Positions 17,184 to 26,057 of a stretch of 64,000 nucleotides of DNA are shown here, piece by piece (within the stretch, counting starts at the first letter, position 1; each line of letters begins with the position of its first letter). A program made the position numbers and the translations under genes. The notes beneath the pieces were generated by a model. The model had not been told where the DNA came from and did not search any database. It saw nothing but the letters and a program-made list of their open reading frames with translations. Origin of the DNA: Paenibacillus sp. FSL K6-1096 (GTDB lineage: Bacteria; Bacillota; Bacilli; Paenibacillales; Paenibacillaceae); the NCBI RefSeq assembly GCF_037977055.1, contig NZ_CP150274.1, positions 2,790,001 to 2,854,000 of the forward strand, read 5' to 3'.

Positions 17184-18605
17184 TTATTCGCTATCAATAC
17201 CGAGCTGGTCTTTAACTTGCGATTTGAAGGTTTCGATTGCTTTTTCTTTGGTCTTATTGCCCGCAGTGTACTCACGTACCTGATCGCGCCAGGCTTTGTT
17301 GATCGTTTCGTCATATTGGGTCAGGTTCTTACCGGAAGCATTGGCGTTGGCCGGAACGAAGACATCGAACATATTCTGTCCGCCGAGCAATGGAATTTCA
17401 CCATTGGATTTGGACATCACCACGGAGGAAGCTACGCTGTCCTTCGTGCCTGCTTCGCCTTCTTTCATCGTACCGTTAGCCCAGTAGTACTGGAGGCCCG
17501 TTTCGGAGCTGTCGAGTGTTACCCACTTAATGAAGTCTGCAACCGCTTTTTTCTTCGCTTCATCCTTGGTTACTTCGGCATTCGCCAGCAGCCAGGTACC
17601 GCCCCAGAAGAAGCCTGTAGTCGGTTCAGTTACTGCCCAGTCACCGCTCGTATCCTTCACTTGGCCGGCCATTGTGTAGTTGATCAGCCAGGCCGGACCG
17701 AAGAATCCGAAGATCGGTTGAGCGCCTGCACCGGACATATCTGCATACCATGCTTCTGTCCAGTCTGTTGTATCGTTATGATAGCCGTTATCTTTCAGCT
17801 TCTTGGAGAGATCCATGAATTCTTCACGCTTCGGATCGATGTGCAGCTTGCCGTCTACGATCCAGCCCTTATCCGAGCTGTTCTCGATCGGATGCCAGAT
17901 ATCGCCGTCGCCGGATACGATGCCGTAGCCTTTGTCTTTCAGCTTCTTCGCAGCTTCGAAGAATTTATCCCAGCCGGGTCCAATCTCTGTCTTGATCTTG
18001 GCCGGATCATCGGTTCCGAAGACATCCTTCGCAATCGAGCGGCGATAGATGAAGGCACCGCCGGTAGCCTGGTAACCGAGACCCTTCAGCTGACCGTCAG
18101 TGGTGCTGCCGATATCTACGGAATACTGGGCGATTCCGGCATCTTTTACCATTTGATCGTCAAGTCCGAGGTCTGCATAATTCGCAGCATAGCTGGATGC
18201 ATCACCTTGTGTATATTTCAGTACGAATGCGGATTCCGCTGCGTACAGGTCCGGGGCATCCTTCCCGCCGCCTGCCAGCGCCTGGTCAAGAGCCGGCTGG
18301 TAAGCACCGTCTGTTGTAGCAATTACAGTTGTTTTGAATTCTACGTTGGCTTCAGGATGAACTTCCAGATACTTCTTCGTCATGTTTGGAATTTCATCGG
18401 TGAAGCTCCACAGATTGATCGTAACCTTCTCGCCGCCGCCCGCTGCCGGAGCCTGTGTAGCCTCTGCTGCTGTAGCTGCCGGAGCTGTGGTTGAGCCTGC
18501 ACCGGACGAGCTCGAATTGGAGTTGTTGCCTCCGCACGCTGCCAGAGCAGATGACATCAGAACCAGTGTAGAGACTCCAGCAAAAACACGCTTCATACTT
18601 TTCAT
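17184..18605 (-). CDS. Extracellular sugar-binding lipoprotein (family 1 SBP)
   Basis: The 473-residue protein has a lipoprotein signal peptide ending in SSALAACGG, with acylated Cys24, then a Ser/Ala/Thr-rich linker to about residue 55. The mature part is a periplasmic-binding-protein fold of the MalE/UgpB class (NLWSFTDEIP at the start of the domain, FFGPAWLINY in the hinge area). It captures the sugar for the two permeases downstream. A candidate cre and a TATAAT -10 lie just upstream, so CcpA control is likely. The ligand is unknown. Confidence 0.93.
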   Translation of the reverse strand: MKSMKRVFAGVSTLVLMSSALAACGGNNSNSSSSGAGSTTAPAATAAEATQAPAAGGGEKVTINLWSFTDEIPNMTKKYLEVHPEANVEFKTTVIATTDGAYQPALDQALAGGGKDAPDLYAAESAFVLKYTQGDASSYAANYADLGLDDQMVKDAGIAQYSVDIGSTTDGQLKGLGYQATGGAFIYRRSIAKDVFGTDDPAKIKTEIGPGWDKFFEAAKKLKDKGYGIVSGDGDIWHPIENSSDKGWIVDGKLHIDPKREEFMDLSKKLKDNGYHNDTTDWTEAWYADMSGAGAQPIFGFFGPAWLINYTMAGQVKDTSGDWAVTEPTTGFFWGGTWLLANAEVTKDEAKKKAVADFIKWVTLDSSETGLQYYWANGTMKEGEAGTKDSVASSVVMSKSNGEIPLLGGQNMFDVFVPANANASGKNLTQYDETINKAWRDQVREYTAGNKTKEKAIETFKSQVKDQLGIDSE

Positions 18606-18642
18606 ACTTTGCCTCCCCTTTTTTATTGTTCCTTCGGTTTTG

Positions 18643-18663
18643 TGTAACCGCCTTCATATTATA
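18643..18663 (-). promoter_or_regulatory. Candidate cre site and -10 of the sugar ABC operon
   Basis: TATAAT on the minus strand (18658-18663) is followed by TGTAACCGCCTTCA as read on the plus strand (18643-18656), which fits the cre consensus TGWNANCGNTNWCA with one mismatch. CcpA bound there would cover the transcription start. The -35 is poor (TTATGC). Confidence 0.45.
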
Positions 18664-18881
18664 ATTCTTGTCTCTGCCCGGCATAAGGAACCGTCATTGG
18701 GAAAAATACCACATTTTATAGATATCACTCCAAAAAGGTACAAAAATAGACGCCGGGGCGATGAGCCTAACGCGTCTTAGCATTTCTTGCAGAGGGGTAG
18801 CTGTTGCCTGTCCTTCCTCTGGAGGGTATACCGGACTCCCTCTTTAGGGTATAGATATATAGCTGCTCAAGCTGAATATGT

Positions 18882-18907
18882 TGAAACTTGTCGCATTCTA
18901 TAACGTA
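18882..18907 (+). promoter_or_regulatory. Sigma-W-type ECF promoter of the cation ATPase gene
   Basis: TGAAAC (18882-18887) and CGTA (18904-18907) are separated by exactly 16 bp, the full sigma-W consensus of Bacillus. It lies 44 bp upstream of the ATPase ATG, and a sigW homologue is encoded at 61852-62418. Confidence 0.7.
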
Positions 18908-18950
18908 AATTTGGACCATACGAGCAAAGCTGGAGAGGAGCTTATACCAG

Positions 18951-21605
18951 ATGGAATATTACCGCCGCAGTGTAACCGAAACGCTGGATGAAATCCGCAG
19001 CTCTACGGGCGGGCTAACGTCTGCTGAAGCCGGCAGCCGGCTGGCCCGGGATGGCTATAATGAGTTGAAGGGCAAACAGAAGGAACCGCTCTGGAAGCTG
19101 TTCCTGGAGAATTTCAAGGACCCGATGGTCATTGTGCTGCTCATCGCGGCAACGGTGCAGATCGTAATGGGGCACCTGATGGAGTCCATTATCATCTTCG
19201 TGGTGCTGATTCTGAATGCAGTGATCAGCGTGATTCAGACCCGCAAGGCAGAGGGATCACTGGACGCGCTGCGCAAGATGTCCGCGCCCGAAGCCAAGGT
19301 TATCCGGGACGGGGCGCTGTTGTCTATTCCAGCCAGGGAACTGGTCCGGGGCGATATCGTGTTCCTGGAAGCAGGCGATTACGTCCCTGCTGACGGACGG
19401 ATTATTGAGTCGGGCAGCCTGCGGATTGACGAGGGGATGTTAACCGGCGAATCCGAAGCCGTAGAGAAGCATACGGAGCAGATTGCTCAAGACGCCCCGC
19501 TGGGCGACCGGCGCAACATGGCCTTCAGCGGCTCACTGGTCGTCTACGGCCGGGGAACGCTGGTTATTACGGGAACGGCGCTGGATACGGAGATCGGGAA
19601 GATCGCCGGGCTGATCGAGAGTGCCGAAGCGAAGCAGACGCCTCTGCAGCGCAAGCTGGAGGGCTTCAGCAAGAAACTGGGCATCGCGGTCCTGCTGCTG
19701 TCCATCCTCATCTTCGCCATTCAGGCGGCACGGGTGTGGCTCACGAAGGATACGGTAGATACGGGTGAAGCCATTCTAAGCGCCCTGATGTTCGCCGTGG
19801 CTGTAGCCGTTGCCGCGATCCCCGAGGCGTTGTCTTCTATTGTAACCATCGTGCTCTCCGTGGGCACGAACAAGATGGCCCGCCAGAATGCCATTATCCG
19901 CAAGCTGCCCGCCGTGGAAGCTCTGGGCTCAACGAGCGTAATCTGTACGGACAAGACCGGAACGCTGACCCAGAATAAAATGACGGTTGTCGATTATTAC
20001 CTCCCCGGAGGGCCCAAGGAGCAGTTCGACCTGAAGGCCGATGAATGGTCGGAGGAAGCCCGCAAGCTGCTGCATATCGCCGTGCTCTGCAACGATTCCA
20101 ACATTAATGAGGAAGGCAAGGAGCTGGGCGACCCGACCGAGGTGGCACTGATCGCCTTCAGTAACAGCAAGGACAAGGATTACCGCGAGATCCGCGATAA
20201 CTTCCCGCGCGAGGCCGAACTGCCGTTCGACTCGGATCGTAAGCTGATGACTACGCTGCATACCTTCAGCGGGCAAAAGGCGCTGCTGACCAAAGGCGGC
20301 CCGGATGTCCTGTTCAGCAGATGTACCCGTGTGCTGCTGGAGGGCCGCGAGGTGCCGCTGACTGCGGAGGTACTCGAACGCTTCCAGGAAGCGAACGAGC
20401 AGTTCTCCGCCAGAGCGCTGCGCGTGCTTGCCTATGCTTATAAGAATGTGCCGGATACGATGACCGAGGTCGGCCTGGACGACGAGCAGGACCTGGTGCT
20501 GGTCGGCCTCTCAGCGATGATTGACCCGCCGCGTGAGGCCGTATATGGCTCTATCGCTGAATCCAACAAAGCGGGTATCCGCACGATCATGATTACCGGC
20601 GACCACAAGACCACCGCTCAGGCCATCGGCCGCGACATCGGGCTAATGGCGGAGGATGAGATCGCCGTCACCGGCCAGGAGCTGGACGCCATGTCCGATG
20701 AGGAGCTGGACAGCAAGCTGGAGCAGATTGGCGTATACGCCCGCGTCTCCCCGGAGAACAAGATCCGGATTGTCCGGGCCTGGCAGCGCAAGGGCAAAAT
20801 CACAGCCATGACCGGTGACGGCGTCAACGATGCCCCGGCCTTGAAGCAGGCGGACATCGGGGTGGCCATGGGCAGCGGAACGGATGTCGCCAAGGACTCG
20901 GCAGCCATGATCCTCACCGACGATAACTTCGTATCCATCGTGAGCGCGGTGGCGGTCGGCCGGACGGTGTTCGATAACATCAAGAAGGCCATTGCTTATC
21001 TGTTCGCGGGGAACCTGGGGGCGATCATCGCCATCCTGTTCGCCCTGATCTTCGACTGGATTAACCCGTTCACCGCGATCCAGCTGTTGTTCATCAATCT
21101 GGCGAATGACTCCCTGCCTGCGATTGCCCTGGGCATGGAGAAGGCCGAGCCGGATGTGATGAGCCGCAAGCCGCGGGACATCAATGAAGGCATCTTCGCA
21201 GGCGGCATGATGCAGGCGGTCATTACGCGCGGTCTGCTGATCGGGGTTGCCGTCATTGTCTCCCAATATATCGGGCTGCAGCATTCGGAGGAGATGGGCA
21301 TCGCCATGGCCTTCACCACGCTGATCCTGGCGCGCACGCTGCAGACCTTCGCTGCCCGCTCGAACAGCCAGACGGCCATTGAGGCCGGCTTCTTCAGCAA
21401 CAAATATGTCATCGGCGCCGTATTGATCTGCTTCGCCTTCTATGGCATCGCCGTCCTGCCCGGCGTCAGAGAGATCTTCTCGATCCCGGCCACCTTCGGG
21501 CTGAACCACTGGCTGACCGCCTCCGGCCTTGCCTTAGGCGCAGTCATTGTGATGGAGCTGGCGAAGCTGGTCCGCCGCCTCCGGCCCGCGAAGCAGGCTG
21601 CTTAA
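18951..21605 (+). CDS. P-type cation-translocating ATPase (calcium-type)
   Basis: The 884-residue pump has the type II layout: an N-terminal cation ATPase domain, the actuator motif LTGESEAVEK near residue 165, phosphorylation Asp334 in ICTDKTGTLTQNK, the ATP-site GDPTEVAL, and the hinge MTGDGVNDAPALKQADIGVAMG. The helix-4 motif is AAIPEALSSI, where calcium pumps usually have PEGL; the acidic ligand is kept. Likely function is Ca2+ (or Mn2+) efflux across the plasma membrane. The promoter upstream fits an ECF sigma factor of the envelope-stress type. It is monocistronic, with a terminator directly downstream. Confidence 0.9.
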   Translation: MEYYRRSVTETLDEIRSSTGGLTSAEAGSRLARDGYNELKGKQKEPLWKLFLENFKDPMVIVLLIAATVQIVMGHLMESIIIFVVLILNAVISVIQTRKAEGSLDALRKMSAPEAKVIRDGALLSIPARELVRGDIVFLEAGDYVPADGRIIESGSLRIDEGMLTGESEAVEKHTEQIAQDAPLGDRRNMAFSGSLVVYGRGTLVITGTALDTEIGKIAGLIESAEAKQTPLQRKLEGFSKKLGIAVLLLSILIFAIQAARVWLTKDTVDTGEAILSALMFAVAVAVAAIPEALSSIVTIVLSVGTNKMARQNAIIRKLPAVEALGSTSVICTDKTGTLTQNKMTVVDYYLPGGPKEQFDLKADEWSEEARKLLHIAVLCNDSNINEEGKELGDPTEVALIAFSNSKDKDYREIRDNFPREAELPFDSDRKLMTTLHTFSGQKALLTKGGPDVLFSRCTRVLLEGREVPLTAEVLERFQEANEQFSARALRVLAYAYKNVPDTMTEVGLDDEQDLVLVGLSAMIDPPREAVYGSIAESNKAGIRTIMITGDHKTTAQAIGRDIGLMAEDEIAVTGQELDAMSDEELDSKLEQIGVYARVSPENKIRIVRAWQRKGKITAMTGDGVNDAPALKQADIGVAMGSGTDVAKDSAAMILTDDNFVSIVSAVAVGRTVFDNIKKAIAYLFAGNLGAIIAILFALIFDWINPFTAIQLLFINLANDSLPAIALGMEKAEPDVMSRKPRDINEGIFAGGMMQAVITRGLLIGVAVIVSQYIGLQHSEEMGIAMAFTTLILARTLQTFAARSNSQTAIEAGFFSNKYVIGAVLICFAFYGIAVLPGVREIFSIPATFGLNHWLTASGLALGAVIVMELAKLVRRLRPAKQAA

Positions 21606-21626
21606 GCCAGGCTAAATTAACAGTAG

Positions 21627-21661
21627 AAAGCCTGCACTCCCGGTATGGGGGTGCAGGCTTT
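21627..21661 (+). terminator. Terminator between the cation ATPase and KimA-like genes
   Basis: Arms AAAGCCTGCACTCCC and GGGGTGCAGGCTTT enclose a short loop and end in a T-rich stretch. The position between convergent genes allows use from both sides. Confidence 0.8.
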
Positions 21662-21672
21662 GTTATACTCAA

Positions 21673-23499
21673 TCACTTTTTCAAATGATAAGGCACTGTA
21701 GTAACAATCACATCGCTGCGGAACAGCAGACGGGCGCGTATCAGCAGACTCGATTGATTATGAAGGATATTATGCCAGCCTTTTTTCGGAATGAACTGTG
21801 GAATAATTACCGTTACCCTATGGTTCAGCTCTGCGGCCTTCCAATTCACTTTATCGATAAACTTGGTCAATGGCTGTACAATGCTTCTATAAGGAGTATA
21901 TAGGGTGACTAACCTTACATCCGGCTGCCACTTTCTCCACTTCTCCTCAAACACCGCTTCATCCTCCCGCTCGAAGGGTACGTAGACGGCTATAATCTGC
22001 TGCGGAGACAGCGACTTGGCATATTCCAGAGAGTTCATCACGACATGAGTGATTCCGGCCACCGGCACGATAATCACATTGCCTTCAATCTTGATCGTTT
22101 CCTCACAGGTCGTAATTCTAAGCTGGTCCGCAATGGCCTCATAATGCTTATGAATCCGGTGGAACACCAGGAGCAGAACCGGCAGGAAGACAAATACCGG
22201 CCATACCTGAGTAAACTTGGTCATGAAGAACATCATCGTCACCACGAAGCTGATTAGAGCGCCAACGGTGTTGATGATAAGCTTTTGCACCCAGCCGGCA
22301 GGCTTTTCCCGGAGCCATTTCACCATCATCCCGCTCTGCGACAACGTAAAGGGAATGAACACACCTACAGCATACAAAGGAATCAGCTGCTCTGTTTTCC
22401 CCTCGAAGACATAAATCAGAAGCATGGACAGAACACCCAAGATGATAATCCCGTTGGAGTAACCCAGCCGGTCCCCCCGCATGGTGAACATTCGCGGAAT
22501 GAATTTATCCTTGGCAAGGTTCACAGCCAGCAATGGAAAGGCGGAATAACCGGTATTGGCAGCCAGGATCAGGATTAATGCAGTCGTTCCCTGGATATAA
22601 TAGTACATCGCATTCCGGCCAAAGGTCTGCTCGGCAATTTGCGATACCACAGTGGCGTCAGCGCGGGGAGCAATCCCGTAATAATAGGCTAACACCACAA
22701 TGCCTGAGAACATCACAGCCAGTAACACGCCCATGGCGATTAAGGTTTTGGAGGCGTTGGACGCTTCCGGGCTTTTGAAATTCGGTATGGCATTGGAGAT
22801 GGCTTCTACCCCCGTTAACGCAGAGCTCCCGGAAGAAAATGCGCGCAATAACAGAAATAGGCTAACCCCCGCTACCGGAGTACCCAGCGAAGTATGCAGC
22901 TCTGCCGGAACGTTACCTGACAAAATGTTGTACAGACCTGTACCAATCAGGATGAATAAGGCCAGGACGAATAAATAGACCGGATAAGCGAGGACGGAGG
23001 CAGATTCCGTTACCCCTCTTAAGTTCAGAATCGTGATCAGCAGCACAAAAGCAATGGCAATCACCACTTTATGCTCATGCAGGCTTGGAAACGCTGAGGT
23101 GATGGCATCCGTCCCCGCCGATATGCTTACAGCAACCGTTAAAATATAGTCAACCAGCAGCGAACCGCCAGCCACTAACCCCGGGTACTTGCCCAGGTTC
23201 TCCTTGGATACCACATAGGCGCCCCCGCCGTGGGAATACGCAAAAATAATCTGCCGGTAGGACAGAATGAGCGCGGTCAGCAGGATCAGCACACCCAGCG
23301 CAATCGGAATCGAATACCAGAAGGCGGCTGCCCCAATCGTAACCAGCACAATCAGAATCTGCTCCGGCCCGTAGGCAACGGATGACAGCGCATCAGAAGA
23401 CAGGATAGCCAGCGCTTTCTTTTTATTTAACTTTTGCTCTCCGAGTTCACTGGACTTTAAGGGCCTGCCAATTAAAAACCGTTTTACAAATGAAATCAC
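21673..23499 (-). CDS. kimA: KimA-like potassium importer (APC superfamily)
   Basis: The 608-residue protein matches the size and opening of Bacillus KimA (YdaO): FLIGRPLKSSELGEQKLNKKKALAILSSDALSSVAYG is recognisable as that family, followed by about 12 helices and a cytosolic C-terminal domain of about 150 residues. KimA is a proton-coupled, high-affinity K+ importer inhibited by c-di-AMP. The start is GTG at 23499 with a weak ribosome site. The leader lacks the ydaO riboswitch that controls the Bacillus gene, but has direct repeats and a terminator-like hairpin. Other APC transporters of this subgroup remain possible. Confidence 0.72.
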   Translation of the reverse strand: MISFVKRFLIGRPLKSSELGEQKLNKKKALAILSSDALSSVAYGPEQILIVLVTIGAAAFWYSIPIALGVLILLTALILSYRQIIFAYSHGGGAYVVSKENLGKYPGLVAGGSLLVDYILTVAVSISAGTDAITSAFPSLHEHKVVIAIAFVLLITILNLRGVTESASVLAYPVYLFVLALFILIGTGLYNILSGNVPAELHTSLGTPVAGVSLFLLLRAFSSGSSALTGVEAISNAIPNFKSPEASNASKTLIAMGVLLAVMFSGIVVLAYYYGIAPRADATVVSQIAEQTFGRNAMYYYIQGTTALILILAANTGYSAFPLLAVNLAKDKFIPRMFTMRGDRLGYSNGIIILGVLSMLLIYVFEGKTEQLIPLYAVGVFIPFTLSQSGMMVKWLREKPAGWVQKLIINTVGALISFVVTMMFFMTKFTQVWPVFVFLPVLLLVFHRIHKHYEAIADQLRITTCEETIKIEGNVIIVPVAGITHVVMNSLEYAKSLSPQQIIAVYVPFEREDEAVFEEKWRKWQPDVRLVTLYTPYRSIVQPLTKFIDKVNWKAAELNHRVTVIIPQFIPKKGWHNILHNQSSLLIRARLLFRSDVIVTTVPYHLKK

Positions 23500-23539
23500 T
23501 CAGTTTCACCACTCGCTTGTTATTTGTAGGACACAACAA

Positions 23540-23568
23540 AAACACCACAGAAGACTATTCTGTGGTGT
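23540..23568 (-). terminator. Terminator-like hairpin in the KimA-like leader
   Basis: On the minus strand arms AACACCACAGA and TCTGTGGTGTT enclose a 7-nt loop and run into TTTTTG. It lies 40 nt before the GTG start, so it may be an attenuator, or simply the terminator of the upstream membrane-hydrolase gene. Confidence 0.65.
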
Positions 23569-23617
23569 TCAACATATCATGTCCGGCATTAATATAGCGT
23601 TAAGGAATCCGCCAAGA

Positions 23618-23638
23618 CATTAAGATTGCATTAAGATT
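23618..23638 (-). promoter_or_regulatory. 11-bp direct repeats upstream of the KimA-like gene
   Basis: On the minus strand AATCTTAATG occurs twice, 11 bp apart. OmpR/PhoB-family regulators bind such one-turn direct repeats. Whether a PhoP-, KdpE- or other-type regulator acts here is not shown. Confidence 0.4.
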
Positions 23639-23720
23639 ATTCTTTGCCTGGAGTTGCCTGCCCCCAGCTTACCCTCCGCCCTGTTCATCATCAATGAGAC
23701 TGCCGGTTGCACGGTTATGT

Positions 23721-24662
23721 CTACTCCTTCGCTTCTTCCGCCCACGTTCCATCCTTATAAATGAAATAGCGGGCATCTCCCTCCCGATCGCGGGCAACAA
23801 TCTCCCCGGCAGGCCCGTACCTGCTCTCCCCGCTCACTTCAAATGTAGCTTCATCCTTACCAGGAGGCATCCGGTACACGTTCTCCAGCCCGTCTTTTCC
23901 CGAATGGCTGCGCACAACGTCACCCTTCATGGCATAGATCAGGTTTAGATCCAACCGGATGCTGCCGCCCGGGACAGGCAATACGCCCAGAATTCTGCGC
24001 TGGGAGTCGATGATGTCAAACCCCATTTTCCAAAAATCCGTAAGCTTATGAACCTGATTATCTCCAAGCGGATACACCTGTACAGCGGCCTGTGGAGTGA
24101 GCGTGAATTTACGCGGAAGTCCTTGCTCCAGTTGCATTAGCATGGCCAGCTTAAGGCCGAGATAGATCACCATAAATCCAGCACAGGCGATATGTAGCAC
24201 CCGTCTCCTGCCCAAAGACATTGGAAGCACGAAACTCATAACCCCCACTAACATAGGCGCCCATACCGTTGGATCTCCGAGATAGATCAATGGCAGCGTA
24301 TATGCCTCACTGGACAGCGGGTAGATCAAATGCACCCCATGCCCCAAATAGTCCACCAGAATATGCCCCAGCACACTCCCCGCCAGACAGAGATATAATC
24401 GGATATACGAATATTTTTCCAAGAGCAGCTTGAATATGAACACGATTGGCACCATAACCAATCCCATAACGGCAATGGAATGCGACCAAGGAGACACATA
24501 CCTGTTCCCCAGGAGATCCGGCACAATTCCCAGAAATGAGGTTAGTCCGAGCAGGACAATCTTTTCCCGGAAAGAAATCTCATAACGCATGAGCACGATG
24601 GATAAGATGAAACTGCCCGTAAGCAAATGTGTCATGATGTGCATAGCAAGTATAATTGACAC
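23721..24662 (-). CDS. Membrane-bound metal-dependent hydrolase (YdjM-like)
   Basis: The 313-residue protein has four or five N-terminal helices with the YdjM/DUF457 signature residues: His near the first helix (MHIMTHLLTG), a PD motif (FLGIVPDLLGNR), HS in PWSHSIAV and HILVDYLGH. The C-terminal part (about residues 190-313) is soluble and carries KGDVVRSHSGKD-type segments of unknown role, longer than the common family. The start is GTG at 24662 behind GGGGG; a TATAAT (24712-24717) lies upstream. The substrate is unknown. Confidence 0.7.
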   Translation of the reverse strand: MSIILAMHIMTHLLTGSFILSIVLMRYEISFREKIVLLGLTSFLGIVPDLLGNRYVSPWSHSIAVMGLVMVPIVFIFKLLLEKYSYIRLYLCLAGSVLGHILVDYLGHGVHLIYPLSSEAYTLPLIYLGDPTVWAPMLVGVMSFVLPMSLGRRRVLHIACAGFMVIYLGLKLAMLMQLEQGLPRKFTLTPQAAVQVYPLGDNQVHKLTDFWKMGFDIIDSQRRILGVLPVPGGSIRLDLNLIYAMKGDVVRSHSGKDGLENVYRMPPGKDEATFEVSGESRYGPAGEIVARDREGDARYFIYKDGTWAEEAKE

Positions 24663-24768
24663 CTGTAATCCCCCGCTTTGTTGTTAAGCTTTACTCCTCA
24701 GAGCCTGGCATATTATAAACAAATGGAGCGGGGAAAAGGTTCATTTGCTATGCAAAGATCACTTACAC

Positions 24769-25863
24769 TCAGTTTAAATATGCTTCCCTGGCGTCCTCAA
24801 AAATAGCATCTAATTGTTCCCGGATAGGATCGTCTCCTTTAAACTGTATATCATCAGCGGTGCTCTTAGATTGGATGCCCTCACCCGCAGCAGGTACTTT
24901 ACCATAAACAACGCCACGGATAATGTATACACCAGGATCAGTAAGGCTCTCTCTCAAAAACAGCAAGTATTCTTCAGTTTCATTCATCAACTGATATCCT
25001 AATGTGCTGTAAACTCTTGATGAGCCGGCCGCTGCATTTTCTTGAACAATGATGGTCTCCCCGCTGGACAACGTGTGGCCGGTATTATTTTTAAATACAT
25101 CGCTCAGTATAAATTTGGATAATGTGCGATTGTCAATAACCAATCCGTCCACATCTTCTTTTTTCAGAACTACTTCCTGAGGCCCGGCCTTCGTGCCCTT
25201 AACAACAATATCTGTTTGTGCATCCATTTCTGAAAATGTTCCGTAGCTAATGGCGCTACTGTTTGTGATGGCGTAAGGAATTGTATCCGTCCCTGCCGTA
25301 TCTTGAACTGGTAATGGTTCAAGCGAAGCGGCTGCTCTCTCATACTCAGCCCGACAAAAGGCTCTAGCTGAACTCATACTGAAATATAATCCGTCTTTCT
25401 CAAAGTATAAATACGGTACTCCATTCTCTTCAGCAATCCACTCCCCGGATACATCTTTAGAAAGCTCAACTTTTTTAGTCGAAGTAACCCCGTTAGTCGG
25501 TTTAAGTTCTTCTTTGGATTGAGTGATTGAACCACGAAAAAATACAATACGGACTTGATTGTCTTTAGCTTCAACACGATCCAGAAAATCATCGACACCT
25601 AGTTCTACTGTAGGGATGTAGACTTTATCCAGTCCGGCTTTCTTAGCAGCTTCACGAATTTCATTTTTTTGTTCTGCGGTATAAGAGAACGGCTCTGCTT
25701 CTGCCATTCCTTCACCATCATTATTGGTGGAATCTACATTCTGATTTTGTTCGGTTGCAGGAGTGGGTGAATGATTTGAAGACAAATTTTCATTCTGACT
25801 GCATCCTGTTAATAAAGCGCCAAACAGCAAGCCAATAATCAAGACTTTCCCTGTATAGTTCAT
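24769..25863 (-). CDS. Hypothetical lipoprotein
   Basis: This 364-residue protein is not recognised. It has a lipoprotein signal (LLFGALLTGCSQ, acylated Cys about 21) and a Ser/Asn/Glu linker to about residue 60. Two globular parts seem to follow, one around residues 60-175 and one around 195-340 that contains SSGETIIVQENAAAG and a strand-rich ending. It should be anchored on the outer face of the membrane. GGAGG precedes the ATG at good distance. GC content is lower than in the neighbours. No conserved partner lies beside it. Confidence 0.75.
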   Translation of the reverse strand: MNYTGKVLIIGLLFGALLTGCSQNENLSSNHSPTPATEQNQNVDSTNNDGEGMAEAEPFSYTAEQKNEIREAAKKAGLDKVYIPTVELGVDDFLDRVEAKDNQVRIVFFRGSITQSKEELKPTNGVTSTKKVELSKDVSGEWIAEENGVPYLYFEKDGLYFSMSSARAFCRAEYERAAASLEPLPVQDTAGTDTIPYAITNSSAISYGTFSEMDAQTDIVVKGTKAGPQEVVLKKEDVDGLVIDNRTLSKFILSDVFKNNTGHTLSSGETIIVQENAAAGSSRVYSTLGYQLMNETEEYLLFLRESLTDPGVYIIRGVVYGKVPAAGEGIQSKSTADDIQFKGDDPIREQLDAIFEDAREAYLN

Positions 25864-25983
25864 GGAATATCCTCCACTGGTTGATTTGTCACCTCACCAT
25901 AATAGACTGAACCGTTCTTCCAAAAGTTGCATAATCCTCTCAACTCAGTTTCTTTTTTGAAACACTTTTCATGTCCATCAGAA

Positions 25984-26013
25984 GGGCGCATACCAAAACA
26001 GCGGCGCCCTGGC
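25984..26013 (-). terminator. Hairpin downstream of the methyltransferase pseudogene
   Basis: On the minus strand arms AGGGCGC and GCGCCCT enclose a 15-nt loop. There is no clear T-run, so its strength is uncertain. Confidence 0.35.
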
Positions 26014-26057
26014 CCCTTAAGAGTCCCGGCTACCGCTGCTTATTCATACCCTGCTGT

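Noticed and set aside
17217..18494. 425-codon plus-strand frame opposite the sugar-binding lipoprotein
   Set aside because: It is antisense of a clear SBP gene and its composition is Phe/Arg/Ile-rich without domain pattern.
23500..23760. ydaO c-di-AMP riboswitch before the KimA-like gene
   Set aside because: The conserved GGGGGACC and GGGGTGAATC blocks of the class are absent.
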